NCBI GenBank assembly: GCA_023422005.1
Contig: JAEZSC010000186.1
Coordinates: forward strand, 1-64,000
Direction: 5' to 3'
Origin: Bacillota bacterium
Lineage (GTDB): Bacteria > Bacillota > Clostridia > Christensenellales > UMGS416
Length of the DNA stretch: 64,000 nt
The translations under genes and the position numbers were made by a program. Below are positions 16,521 to 25,253 of the stretch, in pieces; the stretch's first letter is position 1, and the number at the start of each line of letters is the position of its first letter. The notes beneath the pieces were generated by a model. That model made no database searches and was not told the DNA's origin. It saw only the letters and a list, made by a program, of their open reading frames with translations.

Positions 16521-18967
16521 TTCCCCTCCGTCTGAAAGTGTACCGGCGTGTGGGAGCTGAGCGCCCAGCCGATCTCCACATGGAACCCCGCCTGGGCCAG
16601 GCCGGTGCCGGTGATGTAGCTCTTGCCCGCTATGACCGTGAGGTTGGGCGCGCCCTGCAACTCGCGCAGCCGGCCGGCCAGCTGGCCTTTGCCCAGATGG
16701 TCCAGCGTGTCCGCCAGCTCATCGAGGTCGAAGTAGGCGGTAAGGCCCTCGTTTCGCATGAAGTAAAAGGACGGGGACGGAAAGAACGCCATGCCGTCGA
16801 TGGTGAACTTGTGGGGATGATGCAGGAGGGGGAAGGTTCCATTCAGCGGGTTCTCTATGGGCTCCATGATCACGTTGTACAGACCGGCGGCCACGGCATC
16901 CTCCACCAGCAGCCGGCGCTCCTCCAAGGCCTGCTTGATGGGCAGCCGTTCTCCGTTTTCAAAGGTGATGAATATCCGGTCCGCGTGGATCGAGTTCAGA
17001 TAGTAACGATAGCCGAAGCCTTCATAGAGGAGCTCCCGGCCTTGTGAACCGTCGTGGCTGTCCTCAATCTTCAGGTCTGCCAGCGAGTGCAAGGGGTCCA
17101 GATAAGCTGCCACCGCCTGTACCCCCTGGCGGATGTCCACACACAGCGCCGGGTCGTAGGGATCGTAACCCTGCTTGGACAGGCGAGCGTAGTTGATCGG
17201 CGAATCCGGCGCGTCGCTGTGCACCAGCAGCACGTTGCCTCCCTGGATGTCGAAGCGCTGTATCCAAAAGCCGGAGCCCGCGGCCTTGCGCTGAAAGGGC
17301 TCCAGGTCCGTAAGCGTCAGGTCGTCCCCCCGGCGAGCCAGGTCATAGACATCCTGCAAGGTCATCTGGCGTTGTCCTTCGGGGGCGCTCTGCGCTGCCG
17401 CCAGCGCGCGCCGCAGGTCGGCGAGAGTGGTTTCGTCCGTCGGTGTCAGCCGGTAGATGCTCCACAGCCTGTCGCCGTGCAGCGTAACCAGCCATGTCTC
17501 GCCGTCCATGCGGTACAGGTTCAGTTGCCGGCCCCCATGGCTGAAGACCGCCCGCAGCCAGCGCTCCTGGAACCGGGACAGGTTGGGGGGCGCGAAGGAT
17601 TCCAGGAGCAAATCGCCCTTGGAGGTGAACTCATCTGCTGCTACCGGTGTCCGGCCGTATTGCGCCGGCAGCGATTCCACGTCGCCGGTCTGGGTGCTGG
17701 CGATGATCAGCGCGTACTCGCCCACGCCATACACATACGGCATGGCCCCCTTGGCGGCCAGTGTGGAGCTCAGCGGGTTCATATACAGGCACTCGTCGAA
17801 CACATAGCAGCCGGCGATGTCTCCGATGGTGCCCGGTGCAGCCGTAGAGGTGGCGGAGGCATCCTGCGCGGGTTCCGGCGCGGCTGCGGAGAAGCCGATG
17901 CCGCCGGCGGCGATCAGCCCGCAAACCAGCAAGACAGCGATAGCCGTGCCCATGCCCGGCCAGCTTTGCCGCCTTCGCGCCGCGGCCATGATCACCCATG
18001 TGGCCGCGCCGGCCAGCAGCACGACCAGCATATCCACCGGCGCCAGCGGGAGCGCCCCCAACCTCTCGTAGAACCAACCCGTGCCGAAGCGGTACAAACC
18101 TCCGGCCATCATGGCCGCCTCGCCCGCGTACATCAGCGCCACGGCGGCCAGAGCCAGCAGCACCGGCACGCCGATGCCCAACCAGTCGCGCCGCCTCAGC
18201 AGGAAGCTGCCGGCATACGTGCCTACGGACGCGCCCAGGCCCACGAAGAACAGGCAGGTCAGCACCGAGGCCAGCGGCGTCTGTATCGCGTCGGTCTGGC
18301 GGAAGAAAGCGGTCGTGTTGGCGAACACGCACAGCGCCAGCAGCGCCGCTGTGGCCATGCCCTGCAGCAGCAGCGGCTTGGCCTGGGAGCGTTCGCCGGT
18401 GCGCACCATGCGCCCGATGCCGTAAACCATGGCGCAGACCATGGCGATCAGGAGCAGTGCGATCACATGGTAATGTATTTTGTAGCCGCTGTCGCCCATG
18501 ATGTATAGGGTGCGGTCCGCGAGGGTGTAGGCGGCCGACTGAGCCCGCGTCAGCGGCGAGGCGATGCACAGGCTGGTCTGCCACGCGTCCACCGTGGCCG
18601 TGGGGATGGGTCCCTGGTCTACGCCCAGCGTGGCCGGGTCCACCAGCGCCATGCCGGCGGTGCGTATCTGCATGCGTTCAAAGAATTGCTCCAAGGCGAA
18701 GAAGACGCCGACCGCACCGGCCAGCCCCGCGGGGAAGGCCAGGCGCCCGGCCCGGAACAGCAGCGGCTGGAATGCGGCGAACAGCAGTATCGCAAAGCAC
18801 AACGCCGCGTAGGGCACCACATATTTTGCGTATTGCTCCGGCGCTATGGATCCGTTGGTGACGCTCCAATATGCCATGCGTACGCCGTTTATCAAAGGAT
18901 AAGCCGACAGCGCCAGCAATACCGCCAGAGAAAGCAGATAAAACCGCCGATATTCTTTGCTCTGCAT
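16517..18967 (-). CDS. Large polytopic membrane protein with C-terminal soluble domain
   Basis: 816 residues, family not recognised. Residues 1 to about 365 contain around ten hydrophobic segments. A Ser/Thr/Ala/Pro linker near residue 375 leads to a soluble region of about 440 residues (begins GDIAGCYVFDECLYMNP). It starts four bases after the M56 protease gene and is the third gene of a BlaI / M56 operon. The C-terminal domain may be the extracytoplasmic sensor or effector of that system; this is inference from context. Confidence 0.7.
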   Translation of the reverse strand: MQSKEYRRFYLLSLAVLLALSAYPLINGVRMAYWSVTNGSIAPEQYAKYVVPYAALCFAILLFAAFQPLLFRAGRLAFPAGLAGAVGVFFALEQFFERMQIRTAGMALVDPATLGVDQGPIPTATVDAWQTSLCIASPLTRAQSAAYTLADRTLYIMGDSGYKIHYHVIALLLIAMVCAMVYGIGRMVRTGERSQAKPLLLQGMATAALLALCVFANTTAFFRQTDAIQTPLASVLTCLFFVGLGASVGTYAGSFLLRRRDWLGIGVPVLLALAAVALMYAGEAAMMAGGLYRFGTGWFYERLGALPLAPVDMLVVLLAGAATWVIMAAARRRQSWPGMGTAIAVLLVCGLIAAGGIGFSAAAPEPAQDASATSTAAPGTIGDIAGCYVFDECLYMNPLSSTLAAKGAMPYVYGVGEYALIIASTQTGDVESLPAQYGRTPVAADEFTSKGDLLLESFAPPNLSRFQERWLRAVFSHGGRQLNLYRMDGETWLVTLHGDRLWSIYRLTPTDETTLADLRRALAAAQSAPEGQRQMTLQDVYDLARRGDDLTLTDLEPFQRKAAGSGFWIQRFDIQGGNVLLVHSDAPDSPINYARLSKQGYDPYDPALCVDIRQGVQAVAAYLDPLHSLADLKIEDSHDGSQGRELLYEGFGYRYYLNSIHADRIFITFENGERLPIKQALEERRLLVEDAVAAGLYNVIMEPIENPLNGTFPLLHHPHKFTIDGMAFFPSPSFYFMRNEGLTAYFDLDELADTLDHLGKGQLAGRLRELQGAPNLTVIAGKSYITGTGLAQAGFHVEIGWALSSHTPVHFQTEGN

Positions 18968-18971
18968 ACCA

Positions 18972-19931
18972 TCACCCCCGAAGCGTTGGATTGGTCAGCA
19001 GCACCAGCGCCGCGGCCAGCACAAACGCGGCCGACGCGGCGAAGCCGATCCACGTCATCCTTTTGTAGTTCAGCACGTTGACGATGCGCACCTTGACGCC
19101 GGCGCGCCCGAAGGAAGTGGAGATCAGAAAGCGCTTGTCCTCGGCGAAGCGCAAAAGGGCGGACGCGTAGGCCTTGCGCTGCTGCGGGCCATACGCACCC
19201 TTGCGCAGCACCGCCTCGTCGCATGAGAGCTCCATGTCGGTGAAGAATGACTTGAGCATGACCCACACCAGGGGGTTGAACCAATGCACGCAGGCCACGG
19301 CGATGGCGATTACCCGCCATAGGTTGTCCAGCCGCCGGCGGTGGGTGTTTTCGTGAGCCAGCACCATCCGGCCTTCGGGGCTGTCCGGGTCCAGCCCCGG
19401 CGGCAGCAGAATTTTTGGCTGCAGCACGCCGATCAGCACCGGCGAGAGCAGCATGTCGCAGCGGTAGAAGTTCTCTTTGATAAGGGCAGCTTTGCGCAAT
19501 TCCGCCAGTGTCAGCGCGTACAGGGCGCATGCTGCCAGCAGCGCCGCCAGCGCCACGATGGCCCACACAACGGACCCGACCGCGAAAAGCTGCCGCAATG
19601 CCTCGGTCTTGTATGCCAGAGGCGCGTAGCCCTGGGCCGCGCCGATCATGTTCATCGTCATCAGCCGCTGCGCTCCGGGAAGCGCCGACGCGCCTGGCAG
19701 CATGGCCTCCATGGGGACAAGCCGCCGGACCAGCCCGCCGGTGAAGTTGAACAGGCTCCATTCGCTGGACGGGGCCAGCGGAATCGACAGACGGACAAAC
19801 GCCAACACCCATAAAGGGTAGACGATGCGCCGGGGCAAAGGGCGGATCAACCGCAGGAGCAGCAGCGCGGCGATCACAAGACCGGCCGCCAGGCTCATGT
19901 TCAACACAAAGTAGAAGATGCCGCTCAGCAC
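18972..19931 (-). CDS. M56 family metallopeptidase, BlaR1/MecR1-like without sensor domain
   Basis: 319-residue membrane protein. The zinc protease motif HENTH lies in LAHENTHRRRLDNL, with a downstream ELSCDEAVLRKG block typical of M56 peptidases. The hydrophobic segments at residues 1-20, 25-45 and 95-120, and one at the C-terminus, match the BlaR1 membrane domain; the penicillin-binding sensor domain of true BlaR1 is missing. GTG at 19931 follows AAGGAG, eight bases upstream, at the end of the BlaI-like gene. Expected role: on signal, cleave or inactivate the repressor. Confidence 0.88.
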   Translation of the reverse strand: MLSGIFYFVLNMSLAAGLVIAALLLLRLIRPLPRRIVYPLWVLAFVRLSIPLAPSSEWSLFNFTGGLVRRLVPMEAMLPGASALPGAQRLMTMNMIGAAQGYAPLAYKTEALRQLFAVGSVVWAIVALAALLAACALYALTLAELRKAALIKENFYRCDMLLSPVLIGVLQPKILLPPGLDPDSPEGRMVLAHENTHRRRLDNLWRVIAIAVACVHWFNPLVWVMLKSFFTDMELSCDEAVLRKGAYGPQQRKAYASALLRFAEDKRFLISTSFGRAGVKVRIVNVLNYKRMTWIGFAASAAFVLAAALVLLTNPTLRG

Positions 19932-19936
19932 GGGTC

Positions 19937-20308
19937 TCACTCCTTCCGGTCGTGCTCCTCGATCAACCGGCGCAGATCGTCGGCCTCCTCGGCGTTCAGC
20001 GTGCCGTCGGCCAGAAAGGACGAAAACAGCGCTTTGACCGACCCGCCAAAGAAGGAATGCAGCACCTCTTTGGCTTCTTCCAAGCCGACCTCCTCGCGCT
20101 TTACCAGACTGTGGCATACGAAACCGGGTTCCGTGCGCAGGATGGCCCCTTTGTCCACAAGCTTTTTGATAACGGTATAGGTCGTGTTTTTGTTCCAGCC
20201 GATCCTGTGTGCCGCCAGCACCGAGAGCTCCTTGGCGCTGGCGCCTTCGCGTTCCCACAGCAGCTCCATGAGCTTGCGCTCGCCTTCAAACAGCGTGATT
20301 CTATGCAT
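19937..20308 (-). CDS. BlaI/MecI/CopY family transcriptional repressor
   Basis: 123-residue winged-helix repressor. The recognition region NKNTTYTVIKKLVDKGAI is the hallmark of the family, and the C-terminal third forms the dimerisation helices. It is the first gene of a minus-strand operon with an M56 protease and the 816-residue membrane protein. Dyads overlapping its own promoter support autorepression. Confidence 0.92.
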   Translation of the reverse strand: MHRITLFEGERKLMELLWEREGASAKELSVLAAHRIGWNKNTTYTVIKKLVDKGAILRTEPGFVCHSLVKREEVGLEEAKEVLHSFFGGSVKALFSSFLADGTLNAEEADDLRRLIEEHDRKE

Positions 20309-20321
20309 GGGACTTCTCCAG

Positions 20322-20374
20322 ACTATTCAAGTAGTTTTCACGGACAGACTATCAGAATAGTCCGGCGCTGTCAA
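20322..20374 (-). promoter_or_regulatory. Promoter and BlaI-type operators
   Basis: On the minus strand TTGACA (20374-20369) and a -10 TAGTCT preceded by TG (20351-20346) are 17 bases apart. A perfect dyad, GACTAT-CAGA-ATAGTC (20347-20362), covers the -10 region, and a second, imperfect copy (ACTATTCAAGTAGT, 20322-20335) lies between promoter and start codon. These are the expected operators of the BlaI-like protein. Confidence 0.7.
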
Positions 20375-20544
20375 GGAGCGTGGGTAAGCCTGATTCGACA
20401 AGTGAATTCAAAGCATATAATATTTCCTTTTTGTTTTGTAAAATACGCTGAAATCTGCAATATTGTTTGAAATCGATCTTGTCTATATGTTAATATTTGC
20501 TCAATGTTTTTGCTAATTTTTTCCAATTCAGGAGGAACACGACT

Positions 20545-23517
20545 GTGAAAAAGCCTGTATCCATCGTTGTTGTGACGCTCATGCTGTTGCTGCTGCTCCC
20601 GCTGGCAGCGCTGGCTGCGGGGTCCACATCCCTGACCATGGAGAAGGGGACGTCCACCGTGCTGTACAACAGCGTGCACAGCGACGACGGCTACAAGATG
20701 TGGACGACCAGCAATAGCTCCATCGTCCAGCTTCTGAATCCCGCGGGCAACAGCTGCGGCGTGCGGGCCGTGGGCCTGGGTACCTGCACCGTTGCGGTCA
20801 GCGTGCGTTACACGGTCTGGGTGACGGCCTGGATCCCCACCCCCGTGGGCGGTTATTGGGGTACGAAACCGGAAACAAGAATCGATATCTACAACCATGT
20901 CATCACCGTGCTGGAGCCCGGCAAAGCCGATGTGGTCACAGAAGTCAAGTTTACCGGCCCTTTAGCGGCGAAAATCAATTCCAGCCTGAGCATCGGGGAC
21001 ACCTTCTTCGGGCCTTTTCAGATGCGAGTCAGCACAGGCTCCGGCACCCGTTGGAGCTTTGACCTGTCGCGCCTGAACTTCACATCTTCCAACCCGGCGG
21101 TGGCCGTGGTCGGGGAGAATGGCGCGATCCACGCCGTGGGCAAGGGCAAGGCCGTGATCAAGGCTGCCACGGCCGACGGGCTTTCCGATTCCTACACGGT
21201 CACCGTGGGTGATTTCACCGGCTACACGGCCATCTCCACGCCGCAACAACTGAACGCAATCCGTAAAAACCTCACAGGTAAATACTATTTGACCCGGAAC
21301 ATCGTTTTCCAGAAGGCGGATTTTGCGCCCGGCGGCGCTTTTTACAACGGTGGGGCCGGTTGGGTACCGATTCCTGACTTCAAAGGTGTTCTCAACGGCA
21401 ACCATTTCTCCATCCAGAATTTGCAAACCAACACCACAGGCAAAGCCGGCCTGTTTGCCAACCTCGTGGACGCCACGGTCAGCAACCTGGAGATGAAGAA
21501 CTGCAGCATCCGTGGAACCGATGATACGGGCGCCATCGCCGGACTCGTGGATAACGTCTACACGGAGCAACGGAATCTGATCTATAACTGTAAGACCACG
21601 GGAGGATCCGTGTCTGGTAACAATGCCGGCGGTATCGCAGGCAATGTCGAAGGATCGGTGGTGGCGTTGTGCCAGAACAGCGCCAGCGTGACCGGCACAT
21701 ACCAGGTTGGCGGCATTGCGGGGCGCAGCTTCTATACGCCTATCTGGTTTGCCAAGAACACGGGAACGATCACCGGCAAGAACGCTTATGCGATCGGCGG
21801 CATCGCCGGCACTTCCGGCTTGGGGTCAGACATTCTTTCCTGCGCCAACGAAGGCGCTGTCAAAGGCATATACGATTCCAACAGCGGAGCCAGCTACGGA
21901 AGCTTCTACATTGGAGGGATTGTTGGCGACATGGGCGCGGCCGAAATGCGGTATTGCGCCAACAAGGGGAACGTCAGCGTGCAGTCCACCAACACGAGCA
22001 AAAGCTTTGTGTACGTGGCGGGTGGAATAGCCGGTAGATTTTCCAACGACAATCAGGCATCCGACTGCTATAGCACGGGTTCCGTTCAGCAGACCTGCAC
22101 CACCGGCGAGACGCTGATGGGCGGCTTAGTCGGCGTCATCTGGTCCAATCAGGAGGCGGGTTCCCGGATGCAGCTGTTGTCGTGCTACAGCACGGGCAGC
22201 TTAAAAAGCAATCTGACCAATGTCAGGCTGGGCGGCGTTCTTGGTGGCACCACGGGCAGGGGCGGAAACATCGTAACGCTGGTCAAGGATTGCTATTACA
22301 GCAACAGCGCCTATCCCGCCGCCGGCAAGATGAACTCCGGCAGGCTGGAGAACGTGCTTGCGCTGTCCGCTACGCAGTTCAAGAGCAAGGCCAGCTTTGT
22401 GGGCTTTGATTTCAACCGGATCTGGACCATGGGTTCCAGCGCCCCGCAGCTGCGCAGGGGCAATTTCCGGCCGACCTATTACACGTGTACCGTGGCCTAT
22501 GACACCGACGGAGGCAGCAAGATTGCCGGCGTCACCGTGGCCTATAACACCCTGCTGACCGCCCCCGCCACGCCCACGCGCACGGGCAGCACCTTCGCCG
22601 GCTGGTACAAGGATGTCGCCTGCACCAAGCCGTGGAACTTCAAAACCGACAGAGTGATGTTCAGCACCACGCTGTACGCCAAGTGGGCGCTGGGCACCCC
22701 CGGAGCGCCCAAAGCGGCATCCACGGGTTATAACAGCGTCAAGGTGTCCTGGAACGCCGTGGCCGGTGCTGCCGGCTACCAGGTGTGGCGCAGCAAGACG
22801 CCTTCCGGCGGCTACACGCTGGCGGCGACGACTACCGCAACGAGCCACACCAGCACCGGCTTGGCCACCGGCGCCACGTACTATTACAAGATTCGCGCCT
22901 ATCGCACGGTGAGCGGCGTGCGCCAATACGGCTCCTACACGGCGGCGGTATCGGCCAAGCCTCTGCCGGCTGTGCCGGCCGCCCCCAAAGCGGCATCCAC
23001 GGGTTACAACAGCGTCAAGGTGACCTGGAGCGCCGTGACCGGTGCGGGGGGCTACCAGGTGTGGCGCAGCACGACGGCGTCCGGCGGTTACAAGCTGGTG
23101 GCCACTGTGGCCGGTACCAGCAGCACAAGCACCGGTCTTTCCACCGGCACCACATACTATTACAAGATTCGTGCCTATCGCACCGTGAGCGGCGTGCGGC
23201 ACTACGGCCCCTATACGGCGGCGTTGTCGGCCAAGCCGGTGCCCGCCACGGTGACCGGCGCCAAGGCCGCCCGGGCGACCTCCAGCAGCGTGAAGCTGAC
23301 GTGGAGCGCGGTGTCGGGCGCGACCAAATATGAGGTATACCGCGCCACAACCAGTACCGGTACGTACACGAAGCTGACGGAAACGGCTTCCACCGCTTAC
23401 ACCAACACAAAGCTGACCACCGGCAAGACCTACTATTACAAGGTGCGGGCCTATCGGGTGGTGGGTTCCGCCAAGGTGTACGGGAGCTTCAGCTCGGTGG
23501 TTTCCGCAAGACCGTAA
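20545..23517 (+). CDS. Secreted GLUG / fibronectin type III surface protein
   Basis: 990 residues. A classical signal peptide (KKPVSIVVVTLMLLLLLPLA, cleavage after LAA) is followed by a bacterial Ig-like region (about residues 30-225), a GLUG-repeat domain (residues 270-600; repeated GGIAG and GGLVG motifs), one InlB-type B repeat (PTRTGSTFAGWYKDVAC) and three fibronectin type III domains at the C-terminus. No LPxTG motif, SLH or choline-binding domain is present, so attachment to the wall is unexplained. GTG start with AGGAGG nine bases upstream. Probable adhesin or polysaccharide-binding protein. Confidence 0.85.
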   Translation: MKKPVSIVVVTLMLLLLLPLAALAAGSTSLTMEKGTSTVLYNSVHSDDGYKMWTTSNSSIVQLLNPAGNSCGVRAVGLGTCTVAVSVRYTVWVTAWIPTPVGGYWGTKPETRIDIYNHVITVLEPGKADVVTEVKFTGPLAAKINSSLSIGDTFFGPFQMRVSTGSGTRWSFDLSRLNFTSSNPAVAVVGENGAIHAVGKGKAVIKAATADGLSDSYTVTVGDFTGYTAISTPQQLNAIRKNLTGKYYLTRNIVFQKADFAPGGAFYNGGAGWVPIPDFKGVLNGNHFSIQNLQTNTTGKAGLFANLVDATVSNLEMKNCSIRGTDDTGAIAGLVDNVYTEQRNLIYNCKTTGGSVSGNNAGGIAGNVEGSVVALCQNSASVTGTYQVGGIAGRSFYTPIWFAKNTGTITGKNAYAIGGIAGTSGLGSDILSCANEGAVKGIYDSNSGASYGSFYIGGIVGDMGAAEMRYCANKGNVSVQSTNTSKSFVYVAGGIAGRFSNDNQASDCYSTGSVQQTCTTGETLMGGLVGVIWSNQEAGSRMQLLSCYSTGSLKSNLTNVRLGGVLGGTTGRGGNIVTLVKDCYYSNSAYPAAGKMNSGRLENVLALSATQFKSKASFVGFDFNRIWTMGSSAPQLRRGNFRPTYYTCTVAYDTDGGSKIAGVTVAYNTLLTAPATPTRTGSTFAGWYKDVACTKPWNFKTDRVMFSTTLYAKWALGTPGAPKAASTGYNSVKVSWNAVAGAAGYQVWRSKTPSGGYTLAATTTATSHTSTGLATGATYYYKIRAYRTVSGVRQYGSYTAAVSAKPLPAVPAAPKAASTGYNSVKVTWSAVTGAGGYQVWRSTTASGGYKLVATVAGTSSTSTGLSTGTTYYYKIRAYRTVSGVRHYGPYTAALSAKPVPATVTGAKAARATSSSVKLTWSAVSGATKYEVYRATTSTGTYTKLTETASTAYTNTKLTTGKTYYYKVRAYRVVGSAKVYGSFSSVVSARP
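22704..23255 (+). repeat. Tandem 276-bp repeat encoding two FnIII domains
   Basis: CCCAAAGCGGCATCCACGGG at 22708 and again at 22984 marks two in-frame units of 276 bases (92 codons) that are nearly identical over most of their length. The third FnIII domain (from about 23256) is clearly diverged, so the duplication is recent. Confidence 0.8.
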
Positions 23518-23537
23518 TAGGCAGCGGGCCATTGATA

Positions 23538-23546
23538 TGCTATACT
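23538..23546 (+). promoter_or_regulatory. Extended -10 promoter of the leader RNA
   Basis: TGCTATACT is an extended -10 (TATACT at 23541-23546), 20 bases after the stop of the surface protein gene. The -35 region is weak. Confidence 0.5.
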
Positions 23547-23568
23547 GGGTTTGTCCGGAGGAAACGGT

Positions 23569-23637
23569 ATGATCTATGTCTTGAAATACATTAGGATGGC
23601 TTGCTCCGTTAAAGTGGATAAACGGCGAGACGTTTAG
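23569..23637 (+). CDS. Putative leader peptide (22 residues)
   Basis: ATG at 23569, seven bases after GGAGG (23557-23561), TAG at 23635. The peptide starts MIYVLKYIRMA and ends in a basic stretch (KVDKRRDV). The stop codon lies within the 3' arm of an 11-bp stem. It is too short for a functional enzyme; a regulatory role in attenuation is proposed. Confidence 0.45.
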   Translation: MIYVLKYIRMACSVKVDKRRDV

Positions 23638-23751
23638 CGGAGCTGAATCCGCAGGGCAGTGCCTTGCGAGGGTCGTCGGCAATGGGACTGCCAGCGCGTT
23701 TACCGTGCTTTGGTTAGTGTCCTTTGCCGACGAGTGATGGAGGAAAGCAAA

Positions 23752-23782
23752 GGCTGCGGGCGTTTCGCCCGCGGCCTTTTTG
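23752..23782 (+). terminator. Intrinsic terminator of the leader RNA
   Basis: GGC-T-GCGGGCG and CGCCCGC-GGCC (23752-23776) form a GC-rich stem with a three-base loop followed by TTTTTGTTTG. Confidence 0.85.
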
Positions 23783-23820
23783 TTTGATGAGATCGCGCCG
23801 ATAATCGGTGCGGTTCAACC

Positions 23821-23850
23821 AGGCGGAAGGCAAATGTCTTCCGCCTTTTT
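23821..23850 (+). terminator. Second stacked terminator before the GNAT gene
   Basis: AGGCGGAAG (23821-23829) pairs perfectly with CTTCCGCCT (23838-23846), followed by TTTTT. It ends 22 bases before the GNAT start codon, so transcripts of the island must read through two terminators or start after them. Confidence 0.8.
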
Positions 23851-23872
23851 ATATTTTAGGAAGGATCAACCT

Positions 23873-24484
23873 ATGAAGTACATGATAAAGCATGTAACAA
23901 CAGAGCATGAGCTTGACGACGCGCTTGCCCTTGACCGGAAGGTGTTCGGGATGCCGAGCGAACGGTGCAGCTCGGCCTATTCCCGAGAGAAGTGGCTGGA
24001 GCGCACGCCATCCTTTGGGGACCTTATGCTCTACGCGGAATCCGGCGGCGAAACCGTCGGAATCGTATTCGGCAGGGTGGAGGGCAACGGCAGCATCACA
24101 GTGGGGCCGGTGGCGGTGGACGAACGCTTCCACAAACAGGGCATTGCCCGCGAGATGATGCTGCTGCTGGAAACGCGCGCGCTCGGACACGGCATCCGCC
24201 ATCTTGGTCTGGGCGCTATGGAGAGCGCCGAAGGGTTCTATGAAAAGCTCGGATATACAGGCTCGCTGCTCCTGCAATCGGAGCGGTACAGCATTGACGA
24301 GCTGCTGGCGCTGAACACGAAGTACCCGGTGATCCATACGAACGTGTACGAAGGTACGGTGAATCAGGTATTCCTCGAACTGCCCGCCGCCGACCGGGAG
24401 TTTCAACGGAACTGTGAGTGTACCCTGCCGGGCTGCTACACGCAGATGGTATACGGCAAGACAATCGAAACGGAGGGCTTTTGA
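23873..24484 (+). CDS. GNAT family N-acetyltransferase
   Basis: 203 residues. The acetyl-CoA binding motif A is VGPVAVDERFHKQGIAREMM (R/Q-x-x-G-x-A at HKQGIA), followed by the GFYEKLGY motif B. AGGAAGGATC precedes the ATG at 23873. First gene of a six-gene run of acetyltransferases and methyltransferases. Substrate unknown. Confidence 0.87.
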   Translation: MKYMIKHVTTEHELDDALALDRKVFGMPSERCSSAYSREKWLERTPSFGDLMLYAESGGETVGIVFGRVEGNGSITVGPVAVDERFHKQGIAREMMLLLETRALGHGIRHLGLGAMESAEGFYEKLGYTGSLLLQSERYSIDELLALNTKYPVIHTNVYEGTVNQVFLELPAADREFQRNCECTLPGCYTQMVYGKTIETEGF

Positions 24485-24485
24485 T

Positions 24486-25253
24486 ATGAAAGACAACATT
24501 GGAAATTACGCCAAGCATGCTGCCTATTGGGATTGGAGCAAGCAGGACCACGACCGGACGCCGGACGACGAATATTGGTACCAATACGCGATGCGGTACG
24601 GGAACAACGTACTGATCCCGATGTGCGCGTGGGGCGAAGCGGGCGCCTATATGGCGCGCCGGGGAATGAACGTGACCGCCTTCGACATTACGCCGGAGAT
24701 GATAGCGGAGGGGCGAAAACGGTTTGGCGATGTGCCGGGCCTGCGGCTTTTTGAGGGCGACGTGACCGATTTCCGTTTCGACATCCCTCCGGCTGACTTC
24801 TGCTACAGCGTGGATTTCGGGCACATTCTGACCATCGAGGATGTAAAAAAGGCGCTGGCGCGCATCAACTACCACCTGCGGGATGGCGGCGGGCTTGTGA
24901 TAGAGACGACGCTGCCGCCGACGGAGTCGCACAGCTATCCGCTGCAGACCTTTATGCCGTCGCATCAGGTTTATCCCGGCCTGAAGGTGTGGAAGACGGG
25001 CGAAGGCCGTTTTGACGCGGAAACAGGACGGCACTACATCTCGCAGAAGTTCTATGCCAAGGACGAAAGCGGACACACCGAGAGCTTCGACCATGCCTTT
25101 TATCTGCAAAGCTATTCCCGCGAGCAGTGGCTCGCGGCGCTGGAGGAGTGTGGCTTTGGCATCGTGGGCGAATACCGGAACCGTGAGGTGGAATCGTGGC
25201 AAAGCGGTGGCGAGGGATTTCATATCTTTGAGGCAAGGAGGATACCAAAATGA
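24486..25253 (+). CDS. Class I SAM-dependent methyltransferase
   Basis: 255 residues. Motif I is degenerate (VLIPMCAWGEAGAYMARRG) but the following VTAFDITPEMI and FHxY-like RINYHLRDGGGLVIETTL blocks fit a small-molecule methyltransferase. It starts one base after the GNAT stop and overlaps the next GNAT gene by four bases (ATGA). The target is unknown. Confidence 0.82.
   Translation: MKDNIGNYAKHAAYWDWSKQDHDRTPDDEYWYQYAMRYGNNVLIPMCAWGEAGAYMARRGMNVTAFDITPEMIAEGRKRFGDVPGLRLFEGDVTDFRFDIPPADFCYSVDFGHILTIEDVKKALARINYHLRDGGGLVIETTLPPTESHSYPLQTFMPSHQVYPGLKVWKTGEGRFDAETGRHYISQKFYAKDESGHTESFDHAFYLQSYSREQWLAALEECGFGIVGEYRNREVESWQSGGEGFHIFEARRIPK

Larger units (their letters stand above)
23547..23782 (+). 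ncRNA. Structured attenuator-like leader RNA
   Basis: Leader of about 230 bases with three strong stems: 23603-23613 with 23633-23643 (11 bp, one wobble), TCGTCGGCAA 23673-23682 with TTGCCGACGA 23724-23733 (10 bp, perfect), and the terminator at 23752. A 22-codon ORF with an ideal ribosome binding site ends inside the 3' arm of the first stem, so translation would open it. This is the layout of ribosome-mediated attenuation; a riboswitch of unknown class is the alternative. No known riboswitch consensus was recognised. Confidence 0.5.

Noticed and set aside
18972..19931. True BlaR1 beta-lactam sensor
   Set aside because: The protein has the zinc protease region but not the C-terminal penicillin-binding domain, and no beta-lactamase gene is in the window.
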